From contig CM028381.1 of NCBI GenBank assembly GCA_013146195.2, positions 96,529,380 to 96,593,379 of the forward strand: a stretch of DNA of 64,000 nt, read 5' to 3'. The stretch is from Codonopsis lanceolata (Eukaryota > Streptophyta > Magnoliopsida > Asterales > Campanulaceae). The stretch's first letter is position 1, and each line of letters begins with the position of its first letter. The position numbers and the translations under genes were made by a program. Shown in pieces: positions 45,654-57,857 of the stretch. The notes below the pieces were generated by a model. That model was not told the DNA's origin. It saw only the letters and a list, made by a program, of their open reading frames with translations, and did no database searches.

Positions 45654-47050
45654 TCAACATATATATATACATAAGGGCAGATGCATCTATAAAAGAAAAT
45701 ATCTCGTCAAAACTTTCTTTCCAAAACTAGAATGTTCTTCATTTATCAATATAGGTACAACTTTGCATGCTATCTGAACAAAATTAAATGTATCATTACA
45801 CTTCACACTAATACATATAAAATGACCTTTTACATTCCTTGATGCTTGTGTCAATCATGCTTATGAGTATCATTCAAATTTCAAAAGTCCTATTGTACAT
45901 GAGAAATATATTGTATTCCTTTTCCCAATATATATGGTTTAGTTTTTGCATTTTACTTCAAAAAAAATTATTCCTTCGCTGTTAAAATACCTTGACTTGG
46001 TGTTTACCCAGATCTTTTAAAAAATAAATTAAATCGATCTAGAAAGTTAGGATCTATATTTATAATTTTATTTTCTTAAAAATAAAGGTATGTACTTCTC
46101 ATATATTACACATCTAAAAATTTCAGATCTACATTTGTGCTTTAAGTAAGCAAGTCTGAAAAATTAGAGGATGTAAAAATAAATTAACAAAATCGAAATA
46201 ATTTTTCAATTTTTAATTTTGGAAAATTCCACTCTAAAATTGACAAGCTCAAATTATCCAGATCTATAAAAAAAAATTGAAACGAAACTAATTAAAATGT
46301 TAAGTCATATATTTTTATATCTATTTTCTTTAAATTCATGTCAACTTCGGTGATTAATATCCATCAACAGGAGAAGGAGGGATATTTTAGGAAGAAAAAA
46401 AAGGACTTATGCGGTTGGATAAAAAAAAGTACACCAGAGAGATTATAATTTTCAAATAAAGAACCGGCCCGCAATTATTCATTTATTACTAATAGACTAC
46501 TAAAAGTATCAATTTTTTTTCAAAAGTATGACTTTCAAACAAAGACTTTTTACCCGTAACGAAGCGAGCACGTAATTAACATGGTATTTAATGACTTTTT
46601 TTGGACCAACTGTATATATTATTACCTTTTTCTATTAAATGATATTTAATCAGCAAATATATACTTCTTCCGACCCAAAATTATTGTTCAGTGTTCCCTT
46701 TGTGTCCATCCAAAAAATATTGAAATGAAATCTTCATACGTTTGTAAATTATCGTCATCCTTTCTTTTGGGACGGATGTAGTAATGTTAAAGTTTGAATT
46801 ATTTGATCCATATCAAAATCATAGTGTGACTAAATGATCATTTTGGTGTTTGCTTTTTTTTTTCAATTGAATAATCATATATAAAATTATGTTGTAGAAA
46901 ATTATTAATTTTCAAATTCTATAATGACTAATCTTATTGTTATATATTTTTAGTTAAGCAGTGTCCCCTAATTTATTTTTTTATTTTGTATGTATAATTT
47001 AGTTGAAAAACATATATGTCGTGCGTTTTACGCACGGGTACAAACACTAG
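45654..47050 (+). mobile_element. Helitron, third family, non-autonomous
   Basis: 3' end: hairpin CGTGCG-TTTTA-CGCACG (47020-47036), GGTACAAACA, CTAG (47047-47050), T. Family B repeats stop at ~45653 and resume at 47051, which bounds the insertion. The 5' TC at 45654 after A fits the A|T rule. 1.4 kb, no frames of note. Confidence 0.7.
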
Positions 47051-47217
47051 TTTCTAACTAATGTGTGATACATCTCTTCTATTGGTAATAATAGTAGAAT
47101 ATTTTGTAACCAATGTGAGATAAATATCTTGTAAAAGTGAAAGTCTTTAGTCTAAAAATTTTAAAATCTAACATTTTCTTTTTAAACAATATGTTATACA
47201 TTTTTTTTATTGGTAAT

Positions 47218-47949
47218 TGAAAGGATTGAAATCGAGGGATTGACCCTCGGCATGAAAAGGACCCGACCCTCGGCATAAAGAGGGTCCCACTTACAGGACA
47301 ACACGTTGCGAGGATAGGACCACTCGTCCCCAAGATAAATCACTCTAGCCTCGGCCTCATCATGACCCTCGACACTTCGCCCGAGCCCGGTGACTGACAG
47401 ATCACGGGCTCCCTCGACCTCGCCACCAAATCTCCTCATAAATCCTCAACCTCGACGAATAACAAAAGCCTTCGCCTTCCACGAAACCACTCGGCCTCGG
47501 CCTCGGATCAATCATTCACCCCGACAAACCATTTCCCTAGGCCAGAAAACCGCTGCGCCAATACCAACCCTCGACACAGCGTTCACTCATTCTGACGAGC
47601 GCCTCAGCGCATTTAATAACGCCCACTTTATGCTCCCCAATAACAAGCGCCACGTCGCCATCAACTTGTATAAATATAAGAGCCCCTATTTATGGCAAGG
47701 TAAGTAATTTCAGCGATATCTAACTCTCTTATCACGCCTCCTATCAAAACAATTATCACGGCTCATTTATTACCAAAACTCTACCGGAAAAGCGTTCCTC
47801 GGAGGGTTATAGTCGGGCCAACCCGACACCTTAACGGTGTTTGTTGTTTACATTGTTGCGGTTAACCGTGGACGAACAAGAAGCTGCCACCTCATCCTCG
47901 CTCACACGTGGGACGTGAAGACAAGATCACCACAAATATTGCGTGATCG
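47218..47949 (+). mobile_element. 5' LTR of the Tat-like element
   Basis: Starts TGAAAGGATTGAAATCG and runs to GCGTGATCG. TATA box TATAAATA at 47669-47676. It lacks many single bases that the 3' LTR has, and the terminal CA reads CG. Confidence 0.88.
47669..47676 (+). promoter_or_regulatory. LTR TATA box
   Basis: TATAAATA followed by TAAGAGCCCC. The same box is at 58738-58745 in the 3' LTR. It would drive the genomic sense transcript. Confidence 0.75.
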
Positions 47950-47950
47950 G

Positions 47951-47970
47951 TTTGTTCCGTTGGGGAAGCG
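47951..47970 (+). other. primer binding site (putative)
   Basis: TTTGTTCCGTTGGGGAAG just after the LTR, similar to a tRNA-Asp type PBS with a short deletion. Confidence 0.5.
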
Positions 47971-48059
47971 ACTTTCCCAAAGACAGGCGTCACGCAGGCG
48001 AGAAAGGATGGTAAAATCCAAAAAGCAAGCCTCGAAAACGTAACCCCCGCCGCATCCAC

Positions 48060-49690
48060 CCACCTAGAAAAGGAGGCCGAGCCACACAATGAGGGACCGA
48101 GGGAGAACTCAGGCGCCTCGCTACCCAGAGGTGTCGGCCACCGGGGACCAAAGAAGGATAGCCACAACAAGCGACTCTCGAACAAAAATAAAGACAACGC
48201 CGACCTCGAGAGGTCGAGACTTCAGGGCCAACAAGGAGGAGCCGCATGGTAAAACAAATAGACCAACGGCTCAAGAAGAGCCGAGAGTATGCGTATTGGG
48301 AGCACCAAAAGACCTGTGTGAAAATTCGTGAAGCCGAGACTAAGATGCACGAGCTAAGACAAAAAGCCCGGGCCCCGGAACCCGAGCCCATAATCATCGA
48401 ACAAAGCACCCCGGCGCGATCGAACTCGGTTTGGCAAAGGATGGAAACTACAAAAGCCAAAAAGGCAAAGTTTACCACCAATGTCAAATCGAGACTGAAG
48501 AGGGCGGCGTTCAGGAAATCCCCGCCGAGAGGCGGATAATTGTCGAGCCCATAGCGAGGAAGGAGAGTCTCGGCCCTACGCTCGATCCTCGAACAAAGCC
48601 CATTCAAGTCTCGGCACCCGTCTCGCCAAATTGCAAAGGAGGCTCGTTTGGGGTCCCAGTGAGAAATATGATCGAGGAAGAGCCCGAGGTACCGCAGGCT
48701 GAAAAAGGGGCTAATGGCATCCCCACACAAGCCGTGGGGTCGGCACAAGGCGAAAGGCCGATGACAGGTGCCGAGATTAGGGCATGGATGGAAAAATTGG
48801 AAGCTCGGCAGAGCTATGGGGTTAACTCGGTCCTCAAGAAAATTGGGGGGCCATTTATTAAGCAGATAAGAGAGGTGGAAGTTCCCTCGAAAGTAAAGAT
48901 TCCACACTTTGAGGACTACTGGTAAAACAACGACCACGGACCACGTGTCGGGGTTCGAATTGAAAATGATCATCGCAAGGCGGGACGACATATGGTGCTT
49001 AGTGTTATTTGGAACCCTCAAGCGAGGCTCAAGCAAGGTGGGTTAGCACCGATTCTATCACTGTTGGGATGACTTTAAGGGGCATTTTTGAAAAAGTTCG
49101 CCGGCGGGTGCTCTCCCAAAAGCGAGACAGGACACATGTGGCGTGAAACAAGAGGTTGGAGAAAGTCTTGGCATACATGGCACGCTTTAAAGAAGTCCTG
49201 GACCAAATCCCAGATATTCCCGACACATCTGTGAGGATGTGTTTCGAGGCAGCGAGAGGAATTGCCGAGCAGGCTCCTCATGCGACCAAAGGACACTGTC
49301 GGCGAGATGTTCTTGATACCAAAGGTGGCCTGTTGGACGGCGAGCAACCCCCACCCATAACAAACTCACAAGGGTCACGTCCCACGCCCCTTCCGCACTG
49401 GCAGCTCGCAAATAAAGGAAAAAGCGGGGAAAGCTCGGCGGGAGGGCGCCAACTCGGCGAAGAAGAAGGGAAGAGAATTGGCGAGCTAGAAGACTTCACC
49501 CCCTCAATGAATCTCTCGGGAACACATAATGGGCGTTTTCGAGAGAAAACAAGATACGTCCACCACTCCCCATGAGGTCACTGTGGAAGGGCGAAATCAG
49601 CGAAAAAATGCAGCTTCCATAACGAGATCGGCCATATCACGGAGGAGTGCATACAGCTCAAACGAGCAATACAAAGGGTGATAAACGAGG
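48060..49690 (+). pseudogene. gypsy gag
   Basis: Pieces: 48246-48539 (charged N-terminal region), 48431-48925 (ends IREVEVPSKVKIPHFEDYW, the start of the capsid domain), 49156-49575 (VLAYMARFKEVLDQIPDIPD), and the nucleocapsid finger CSFHNEIGHITEEC at about 49610-49650 followed by LKRAIQRVI. Capsid structure around 48926-49155 is split by frameshifts. The finger pattern C-x2-H-x4-H-x4-C-like matches that in the gypsy element at 23-28.7 kb. Confidence 0.8.
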
Positions 49691-49779
49691 GAGACAGAAG
49701 GTTTGTGGCGAGAGAAGTCCACATTCGCGCCCCCGGACCGAGGGCTCAGGGGCAAACAGACAACAGGCCGTGGTAAACA

Positions 49780-50458
49780 CCATCCGGGAAGATACCCAGA
49801 GTATCACACAGTTGAAAAATGCCATCAACTGCCTGAACAGCTCGGCGGAAAACATCATGGACGGGATGGTTGAAAACGAAATGGTATTCAGGGACACCGA
49901 GCTGGCGGTCAACGATTATGCTCGCCAAAACCCGTTAACTCTGCAAATCGGCATTCACAACAGCCTAGTTAAGCGGGTCTTGATAGATCTGAGGCGGGAA
50001 GAGATGTGATGTTTTATAAGTGCTTTCTGGCACTAAAGCTCGGCGATACCCACCTCACTCCGAGCCGAGTCCAACTGGAGGGCTTTACAGGCCACAAGGT
50101 CACGGCCAAAGGAACAGTGGGACTCATAGTCAGCCTGGGCGAGGGGGATACCACCAGAAGCGAGGAAGTCACTTTCCTCGTCCTTGATCTCCCCTCTCCG
50201 TACAACGCCATCCTCGGCGCACCTTCCCAGGCCAAATTTCGAATGGTGGCATCAATGGCCCATCAGCGAGTCAAGTACATGACCTCGTTCGGAGTAGGGG
50301 TCCTTAAGAATGATGCTCGTACTACTTTAGAGTACCTGATCAGCGAGAAAAAAGAGGCAGAGAAAAGGTTGAAAAGGCCAGAGGAGGCCGAGGGAATAGA
50401 AGGTGAACAGGCCGCAAAACGAGCCAGAGGGCTCGACGGGGAAAGCTCCACCCCGTAG
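49780..50458 (+). pseudogene. gypsy protease, active site destroyed
   Basis: 49647-50009 ends NSLVKRVLIDLRREEM, where the family has VLIDSGS; the Asp is present but the following Ser-Gly is lost through small indels. In a new frame 50006-50458 continues with KCFLALKLGDTHLTPSRVQL, GFTGHKVTAKGTVGLIVSLG, FLVLDLPSPYNAILGAP, the protease body and C-terminus. Without the DSG triad it cannot cut the polyprotein. Confidence 0.82.
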
Positions 50459-50631
50459 CAACCAAAGCAAGCCAAGGAAGTTGGCCCGCGTCTGGAAGAA
50501 GGAACATCGAGTGCCGAGAACGAGAAAACTGAAATCGAAAGCCTCGATGTTCGAGATCATCCAATCATACAACCTATGGAAGATGTAGAAGAGGTTATCA
50601 TAAACTTCAACTACCCGACCGTAAAATAAAG

Positions 50632-51462
50632 GTGGGAATGGAAATTGCGAGGCGGAGGAGAGCCATAATTGAGTTCTTAAGGGAAAACACAGATGTCTTT
50701 GCATGGCAAGCCGAGGATATGGAAGGCATTGCCGAGGAAGTAGCAAGATACATTAAGTGTCAATCCAACGCATTTGTACCTATACAACAGAAGCCGAGAT
50801 ATTTCTCCCCGGAAAAGCAAGAGGCCATCAAGGAGGAAATAGCCAAACTTCTTCGGGCCGAGATTATAAGAGAAATCCACTACCCTACGTGGATTGCAAA
50901 TGTTGTGATGGTCAAGAAAAATAACGGAAAATGGAGGATGTGCGTGGACTTCACCAACCTGAACGAAGCATGCCCGAAGGACTGGTATCCACTACCGAGG
51001 ATAGATCAACTGGTCGATTCTATCTCGGGATACAAAATTCTAAGCTTCGTGGACGCCTACTCGTGGTACCACCGATCGATGTGGAAAGAGGACCAAGGGA
51101 ACCTGACCTTCCGAGCGGCAAAGCGCGCCTACAATATGATGCCGCTCGGCCTAAAAACGCGGGGCCACCTACCAAATAATGGTGAACAAAGTCTTCGGCA
51201 ATCATTGGGGAGGAATGTGGAGGCCTACATAGATGATATGGTGATTAAAACGAAGGAAACAGCCACATTGACGACCTCGAGAAACCTTCGCAAACCTCGA
51301 AAGAACAAAATGAAGCTCAATCCCGCCAAGTGTGCCTTCTGCGAACGCGGGAAGTTTTTGGGGTACATGGTGAATGAGCGGCATCGAGGCGAATCCCGAG
51401 AAAATAAAAGCACTTGCCGAGATGAAGGTCCCAATATGCATCAAGCAAGTTCAACAAATTGA
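50632..51462 (+). pseudogene. gypsy reverse transcriptase
   Basis: 276-codon frame with REIHYPTWIANVVMVKKNNG, KWRMCVDFTNLNEACPKDWY, ILSFVDAYSWYHR (first Asp; family has SGYHQ), NMMPLGLK and AYIDDMVIK (intact YIDD), then KCAFCERGKFLGYMV. The stretch between VDAY and NMMPLG is garbled relative to the family by paired small indels, and the end after 51375 is out of frame. The palm is nearly complete but the protein is unlikely to be active. Confidence 0.85.
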
Positions 51463-52720
51463 ATGGAAGAATAGTAGCCTTGGGAAGGTTCATATCAAAA
51501 TCACCGAAAAAGCCTCCCTTCTTCAAAATCCCTAAGAGGAGCGAGAAAATTCACATGGGACAAAGAATGCGACCTCGCTTGACGAGCTCAAAAATACCTC
51601 GGCAGCCTACCCTCGCTAAGCCGCCCCAAACCAGAGAAAGACTCTTTGTCTATCTCTCGGTAACGGATACTGACCATAGCATCGGTCGTTGCGAGAGGAA
51701 GAAGGACTTCAAACCCATCTACTATGTATCACATGCACTAACCGAAGTTGAAACGAGGTACATGCACATCGAGAAAGTGATTCTCGCGCTAATGATAACG
51801 GCGAGGAAACCGAAGCCGTATTTCAAAGCCCATGAAATCGGGTTTACACCGACTTGCCCCTCGCGAAGAATTTTACAGCCCGCCCGATGTTGCCGGAAGA
51901 ATGATGAAGTGGGCCATTGAGCCGAGAGTACGCAATTGTTTACCTCCCAAGAAAAACCATCGAGCTCAAATCTTGGCCGATTTCATTGCCGAGGCCTCCT
52001 TCACCTCTAAGGAGAAAATAATGCGCCAAATCAAGGACCTTCTACAAGCGAGCAAGTGCCTGTGCAAGAGTGTCCTCGCAAAACGCGACCACCTCGACAT
52101 TGTTCGTGGATGGATCGCCCAAAAAAATGGAAACGAGCGGGCATTCTCCTCATTACACCGATGGAACGGAAATCGCAAGGCCTTGAAACCGAATTTCCAA
52201 AGCCGAACAACGCCGCCGAGTACGAAGCCTTGATAGCGGCGAGCCGGCCGAGATAGGCCACTCAAATCTTGATCTTCGCCGACTCCCACTCCGTGAAAGC
52301 GTATTTCTGGGAATACGGGTAAACCATCCAACCTCGACAAGTACCGAAGCATTAGCAAAGTGAGCGCCCTCGCCAATCAATTCGAATACCGGGAGTTGGA
52401 ACAAGTAGAAGGGAGGAAAACACGAGGCGCACTACCTCTCAAAAATGGCCACAAGTGAACTCGGCGAGCTCCCCGTAAACATGGATCGAAATCCTCGATA
52501 CCCCGCCCATTGACAAAGAGAAAGTATTGATGCTAGAACAAAGCGACGAGTGTTGGATCGACGATATCAAAAAGTACATCGGCCAGGGGATACTGCCTAG
52601 CGACGGAGAGCAAGGATGGGCAATGGCAAGAAGGTCGGCCAGATATGCTTTAATTGGGGATGTACTATACAGGCGATCCTACACGAAGCCCCTCTTAAGG
52701 TGTGTTCGACCGTAAAACCA
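51463..52720 (+). pseudogene. gypsy RNase H domains and connection
   Basis: 51459-51920 includes FISKSPKKPPFFKIPK-type thumb and RERLFVYLSVTD, KKDFKPIYYVSHALTEVETRY, EKVILALMITARK, which are the first RNase H. 52056-52256 carries FPKPNNAAEYEALIA, the Tat-specific second RNase H motif (N-A-A-E-Y-E-A). 52527-52715 is the ECWIDDIKKYIGQGILPSD connection. Many frameshifts. Confidence 0.8.
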
Positions 52721-52739
52721 CACAGGATTACTTGCCGAG

Positions 52740-53706
52740 GTACATGGAGGGGTGTGTGGTAGCCATCCGTGGGCTCGAACTTTGGCCGACAGGTCATTTT
52801 TCACGGATACTATTGGCCGACGCTGAGAAAGGATGCCGAGGTATACGCCGTAAAGTGCGACAAGTGTCAAAGGTTCGCTAATATCCCAAGATTACCTTCG
52901 CACCTCAAACACCTAATCGCAAAGATGGTTTCGAATGTGGGATCGGACCTAATCGCCCATTCCCTCGCCAAAGGAAAGAACAAATTTGTGATAGTGGCGG
53001 TGGACTACTTCACGAAATGGATCGAGGCCAAGCCCTTAGCAAGCATCACCGAACAAAGGGCCATCGACTTTATTCGAGACAATGTCCTCTGCAGATACGG
53101 ATTGCCGAGAGCCATTGTATCAGACCACGGCACACGCCGAACAGATTCACGGCCACCGCGAGGAAAGAGGAATTGACGACATCGAAGTCCCTGTAGCACA
53201 CCCCCAAGGGAATGGCAAGCTGAGGCCTAAACAAGCAAATACTTCACGCCTTGAAACGAAGGTTAGATGACAAAAAGGTGCTTGGCTCGAGCAGCCTTCC
53301 GCCTTATGGGCAATCCGAACGCCTCGCCGAGGTTCAACCGAGGAAACGCCTTTCTTTGACATATGGAACCGAGGCCATGGCCCCGGTCGAAATGGCTCTC
53401 CCCACTGCAAGAGTCATCCATTTCAATGAAGAGGCGAACACAGAATCAAGGACTCTGGACCTGGACTACCTTGAAGAAAGAAGGCTCGAAACCCGGATGA
53501 AGGCAATCAACTACAAAAAGCTCGCCAAGGCCCATCATGACAAAGGGTGAATCCGCACATTTCTGGCCGGCGATATGGTGCTAAGAAAAGTCGAGGTGAC
53601 AGCAACAGCCGGAAGGAACAAGCTTTCTCCCAATTGGGAAGGACCATATAAAATCACCGACAAAGATTCGAAAGCAGAACCTACTGTGCTCGCAAAACCG
53701 CACTGA
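52740..53706 (+). pseudogene. gypsy integrase
   Basis: 52769-53176: FHGYYWPTLRKDAEVYAVKC-DKCQRFAN (zinc finger CxxC), VGSDLIAHSLAKGKNKFVIV (first Asp region), VAVDYFTKWIEAKPL, RAIVSDHGT (second Asp; family SDNGT). 53082-53270: VAHPQGNGKLRPKQAN, where the catalytic Glu after NGQ-V is not recognisable. 53251-53550: GTEAMAPVEMALPTARV and DLDYLEERRLETR, the C-terminal domain, ending ~53706 with GDMVLRKV and NWEGPYKI. No chromodomain is seen. Confidence 0.85.
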
Positions 53707-53832
53707 ACCCCTCCGAAAAACTTGAAAAATACATTACCTTGATCTCAGAATCTTCTTATATATATCAGAATCTTCTTATATATATGAAAGGGAAATTTTC
53801 AAACCGAAAGAACTTGTTCAAACCATTTATTC

Positions 53833-54215
53833 GAGGTCGTATTGCCTCGCCAAACGAGGTCGCATTGCCTCGCCAAAACGAGGTCGCATTGCCTCGCCAA
53901 AAAGAGGTCGCATTGCCTCATCAAAACGAGGTCGCATTGCCTCGCCAAAACGAGATCGTATTATCTCGCCAAAAAGAGGTCGCATTGCCTCATCAAAACG
54001 AGGTCGCATTGCCTCGCCAAAACGAGATCGTATTATCTCGCTAAAAAAGAGGTCGCATTGCCTCATCAAAACGAGGTCGCATTTGCCCAAAAACGAGGTC
54101 GCATAGCCTCGCCAAAACGAGATCGTATTATCTCGCTAAAAACGAGGTCGCATTACCTCGCCAAAACGAGGTCGCATTGCCTCGCTAAAACGAGGTCGCA
54201 TTACCTCGCCCAAAC
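53833..54215. repeat. 16-unit, 24-bp hairpin minisatellite
   Basis: Consensus unit GAGGTCGCATTGCCTC-GCCAAAAC. Each unit can form a stem GAGG(T)/(G)CCTC. Variant units read GAGATCGTATTATCTC, in which both arms changed so pairing is kept. From the fourth unit the variants recur every third unit (72-bp higher-order period: CATC type, GCC type, GAGATC type) three times, then decay. Lies between pol and the antisense gene. Confidence 0.95.
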
Positions 54216-54367
54216 ACGAAAAACACTTATATATATACGCAGAAAAACACTTGCACCATATATACTAAACTGACAACAAAAACATACTTATAATTTACAC
54301 CAAGGATAAAGGATGATTACATATAAACATTGTTTGAAATTGTTCATTAAAAAAGAGGATAAAAATC

Positions 54368-57300
54368 CTAGGCTAAACCCCCCCCACCAGCCTCCTCCTC
54401 CTCGCGAGCCGCTGCTTGCTCGGAAATATACTGACTCTTTGAAAGCTCCTCCCTGCTCGATTTCTGGCCTTCCAACTCGGCCATCAATTGATCACCCACG
54501 ACAGGCTCGTTGAGGGGTAGCTCGCCTCGGCACCACAAAGCCACGATAGCTCTCTTTATGTAGGCGTTTCTCCACCAAACAGGCAAAAGGTTGTTCGCCT
54601 CTAGGCAGAGGAGGCACCACTCAGAGCTTGAATCCCAAGATCGGCAAGATCTTTTATCCGACCGAGCTCACCTCATCAAACAGATCAACGACGAGAGACT
54701 CCTGCATTCCGGCCAAAAGAGGCAAGGTCCGCCATCTCCACCACCTCCGACACCCAAGACACCCTTCGCCGCCACCGCTCGAACCCGAACTCTGCCTCCT
54801 CCATATAGTCCAGAGCCTCCATCTCATAAGCAAACGAGCCCTTGTATCTCGCCAAAACTTCCTCCTCGCTAGGCTTCGCTGAAAGCTCGGCCTTCAAGGT
54901 GTCAACCTCATCCAGCACTCCCTTAAGCTTGGCCTCGAGCTCGCTCACCCTGCGCTCCCGCTCGCTAGCCTTATCCTTCAAAGATTCCGCTCACGCCACC
55001 ACCGCCTTCTCAGTAAAGTTGAGAAACCTCTTCATTCTTCAAAATTAAATCCCCTTCCAGGGACTTCACCTTCTCAGCACCAGAAGAAATCTCTTCCTTC
55101 GCGCTTAAAAGAGACCTCTCCAACCCTCGCACGGACTCGGCAGCCCTGCTCATCCTGTCGTGATAGGCAGCGATACCAACCCCAAGCTGAAAAAGCAGAG
55201 TAAACATAAGCAACATAAGCAAAAAGAGCAAAGATACGAGAAATAGAAATAAGGGGGTTAATTTACCTCGCTCAAAGCTAGCCCGCAAAGATCTTGCAGC
55301 TGAAATAGCTGGGCAGGCCTCATCGCCGCCAAAGCACCCCATCACCGAACAGTCTTTGCCCATAGCCCGCGAAGTCGGCAGGGAAGTTGTTTATCACCTT
55401 AACGACGTGGTTGACAACATGCTCACTGTCAGACACCACGTCGCCTGCCGAGGGAGGAGATGGTACGGAAGGCGCCTCGGTAACGACATTAGCGGGAGGG
55501 GGCGGAGCTCGAACTTTCGCTCTGCCCTGAGCATCGCCGCAGTCGCTTCCCTTTGCCTTGGTAGAGGAGCCGAGGGCGAGCAAGCAGGGCCGTCTTGGTA
55601 GGATCCTCCAGAACCCCGACAGTAGGCAGCGCTGCCCCTACACCATCCTTAGCCGCCGAGGCTCTTAGCTCGGCATTTCTTTTCCCCGCCTTCGCTTGGC
55701 CAAAACAAAGATCCCGAGAGACGTACATCTCTCGCAAAAATTGATGGTCGCATCAATACTCAAAAAATGACGATTTTAGCAAAAAACCAAAGGAAACAAA
55801 CAAACAGGAATAAACAAAATTAACTCGATGTCGGGCACTCGAGCCCATCTATTCCCTCACACCTCGGACACGCCGAGCCAAATATCCAACCCTGATGCAG
55901 GGCCCAGCCCTCGCAGCTCACATATTCAAAAGCAGAATACGCCCTCTCCACTCCTTCAACCTCAACTGCCGAGACCCAAAATTTCGATAGGAGGCCCTCG
56001 TTCTCCACAATGGCTTTCCAATTATAGGATCGAACCTGCACCCCTCATCATCGAGCCAAGGGAGCCTCAATTGCAAGCCTCGCAGCCTTCATCAAGATCA
56101 TTCAAAGCCTTCGCCCTCCCTGCATCGGGGTTTCCCATCAGGAATCTCGAAATTCCATCCACGACTCGATTCCACAAGCAAAACCTTGTCGGACCACCTA
56201 TGGTCCTTATTCCCGAAGCTGGCCAAAAGGGGGAACCCTCGAGGATGCCTAAGAACGGTCAGTCGGTTCATGGAAACGCTGACCTTGTAGTAGTAACAAA
56301 AAAGGTCCAATGAAGGCTCGAATCCCTTCGCTCGGGTGCAGATAGCGAAGCTCACCAATGATCGGGTCAGGTTGGGCGAGAGGTCAAGCGGCACTGAGCT
56401 CGTTTGAGTGAGAAACTCGCAAATAAATGGATCAAGAGGCAAACGCAGCCCCGAAGATTCGAAGAGGCTGGAATAAAAAGCAACATAACTACGAAGGTTC
56501 CGCAGCTCGGAAATCCCAAACCTCGAATCGGGAACAGAACCTCGGAAAAAATCAGAACCGTATATCCGCGACCAAGCCTCCACATCTGCCAATCCTATCT
56601 GATTCTCGAAAGGCCGCAAAGGACGAGACACTCTCTCGCAATCATCCCCATCTCTTCCGGAAACAGATGCCCCAGCTCCACTAGCCATCCTATCGAGCTG
56701 TCGCTGCCGCAAACTTCTTTCGATCTGCCGAAAGTGCAGAACTCGCTCCCTGGTAAAAAATTGAGCAATCAGACTTAAGCCAATACGAACTCGGCACGAA
56801 AACAATCGCATAGGGCGCCGAAGCGGAATGTCCGGCGAAAAAACCTCATCACCGAACTTCCAGTGCGGGCTAACCTTCACCCCGTAACTCGCAAGGAGAA
56901 ACCTCGCTTGACGAGGAGTGACCGCCACCCATCTATCCCCGCACTGCCTATACATAGGACCACCGCGAGGAGACTTCCCAAAGACTGACTCAACGAAGGG
57001 GCCCTCGCCATCCGAGTCTAACGAAGAAATCGAGCAAGACCCAGAACTCTCCGAACTAAGAGGACCCACTGGCCGCCTCCTTATGGATCACGGTGTCCAC
57101 CACAATCTCCTCGGCCAAGCAAACCCTCACCTCTACGCCTCTCCAAGCGGGACCGCGAGGAACAGATTCGGCCTCGTCATCAGGTAGGTCGCCACCCTCA
57201 AAACCGCCGAGGTCTACATCCTCGGCATTATTCTCGGCCGAAACCTCGAGTGGATCCTCAACTAAAGGATGGACTACACCCTGAAAGGGCACCAGGGCAC

Positions 57301-57480
57301 GAGAAAGATCCTCGGCCACTGGAGACTCACTCTCTGCCGAGGCGAAGCCTCGGCCACGTTTAAAGGAAAGAGGAGGACTCCTAACCGAAACAGTATTCTA
57401 ATAACCCTCAAGAATCTATCGGCCCATGGAGGAACCGCTAGAGGAAGATGAAGACTAAAAACGGAAAAGGAATCCTACGG
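54368..57480 (-). pseudogene. antisense ORF of the Tat element (PF04195-like), interrupted
   Basis: Reads from ~57480 to a stop at 54368, opposite to gag-pol. 57056-57380 encodes an acidic N-terminal part. 56098-57069 (323 codons) has a globular domain: YGVKVSPHWKFGDEVF, VEAWSRIYGSDFF, then LPLDPFICEFLTQTSSVPLD with LVSFAICTRAKGFEPSLDLF, similar in pattern to the plant 'putative gypsy type transposon' family. Downstream are Pro/Ser/Ala-rich sequence (55320-55740), a coiled coil (55010-55186 and 54685-54981: KEEISSGAEKVKSLEGDL; ERRVSELEAKLKGVLDEVDT) and an acidic tail ending EEEEAGGGGLA. Frameshifts lie near 57060, 56090 and 55310. Role unknown; such antisense ORFs are described in the Tat clade. 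Confidence 0.75.
55187..55266 (-). other. predicted intron in the antisense ORF
   Basis: 80 bp: GAG|GTAAAT at 55266 and TGCTTTTTCAG|CTTGGG at 55187 on the minus strand. T-rich throughout and encodes a hydrophobic run if left in. With the frame used upstream (ending ..LALSE) splicing joins in phase to LGVGIAAYHDRM of the coiled coil. Confidence 0.7.
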
Positions 57481-57644
57481 GACATATTACTCTAGAAAGA
57501 AAAAGCAAAGGAAAAGAAACCGTACCAAAACGAAGACAAACTGGGAGATCGCCGGAGAAATCTACCGTTAAAGTAGAAGAAACGCCTGAAAAAAGAAGAA
57601 TGACGCCGGAAAAGTCAAAACCCAGAAAATGAAGACCCCAAATC

Positions 57645-57731
57645 CTGTAAACCAAGTCGGAAAAACACGGAAATCACCGTAGAAATCACCCAAGTGAGAT
57701 GAAAACGTGGAAGAAATACAAAAACACTTAC
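57645..57731 (-). other. predicted 5'-leader intron of the antisense gene
   Basis: 87 bp with GACT|GTAAGTG at 57731 and TTGGTTTACAG|GATT at 57645 on the minus strand; the donor is near consensus. Confidence 0.6.
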
Positions 57732-57857
57732 AGTCGCAGATAAACGACGAGGTAACTGGATGAGAGCAAGCCGAATGTTGTCGAAATCGCCTAAATCGGT
57801 AAGAGATATGCTAGAGAGAGAGAATGAGAAAGGTAAACAGTGAAAAACAAAAGAGGA

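Larger units (their letters stand above)
42930..47217 (-). mobile_element. Helitron family B copy, interrupted by two other Helitrons
   Basis: CTAG at 42930-42933 (minus, followed by T) with a decayed hairpin, then family B repeats at 42960-43772, 44935-45653 and 47051-47217. The body is split at 43773-44934 and 45654-47050 by other Helitron sequences, and its right side is cut by the gypsy LTR at 47218. The 5' end is not identified. No coding. Confidence 0.6.

Noticed and set aside
49187..51434. Minus-strand frames across gypsy gag, protease and RT
   Set aside because: Shadows of the sense coding region; unlike 54.3-57.9 kb they show no domain, promoter or splice signals.
53833..54215. Possible CRISPR array
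   Set aside because: Units are contiguous with no unique spacers, and the DNA is a plant retrotransposon.
53842..54273. Long open frames on both strands with an 8-residue period
   Set aside because: The 24-bp repeat unit is a multiple of three and has no stop in these phases, so the frames are by-products of the minisatellite.
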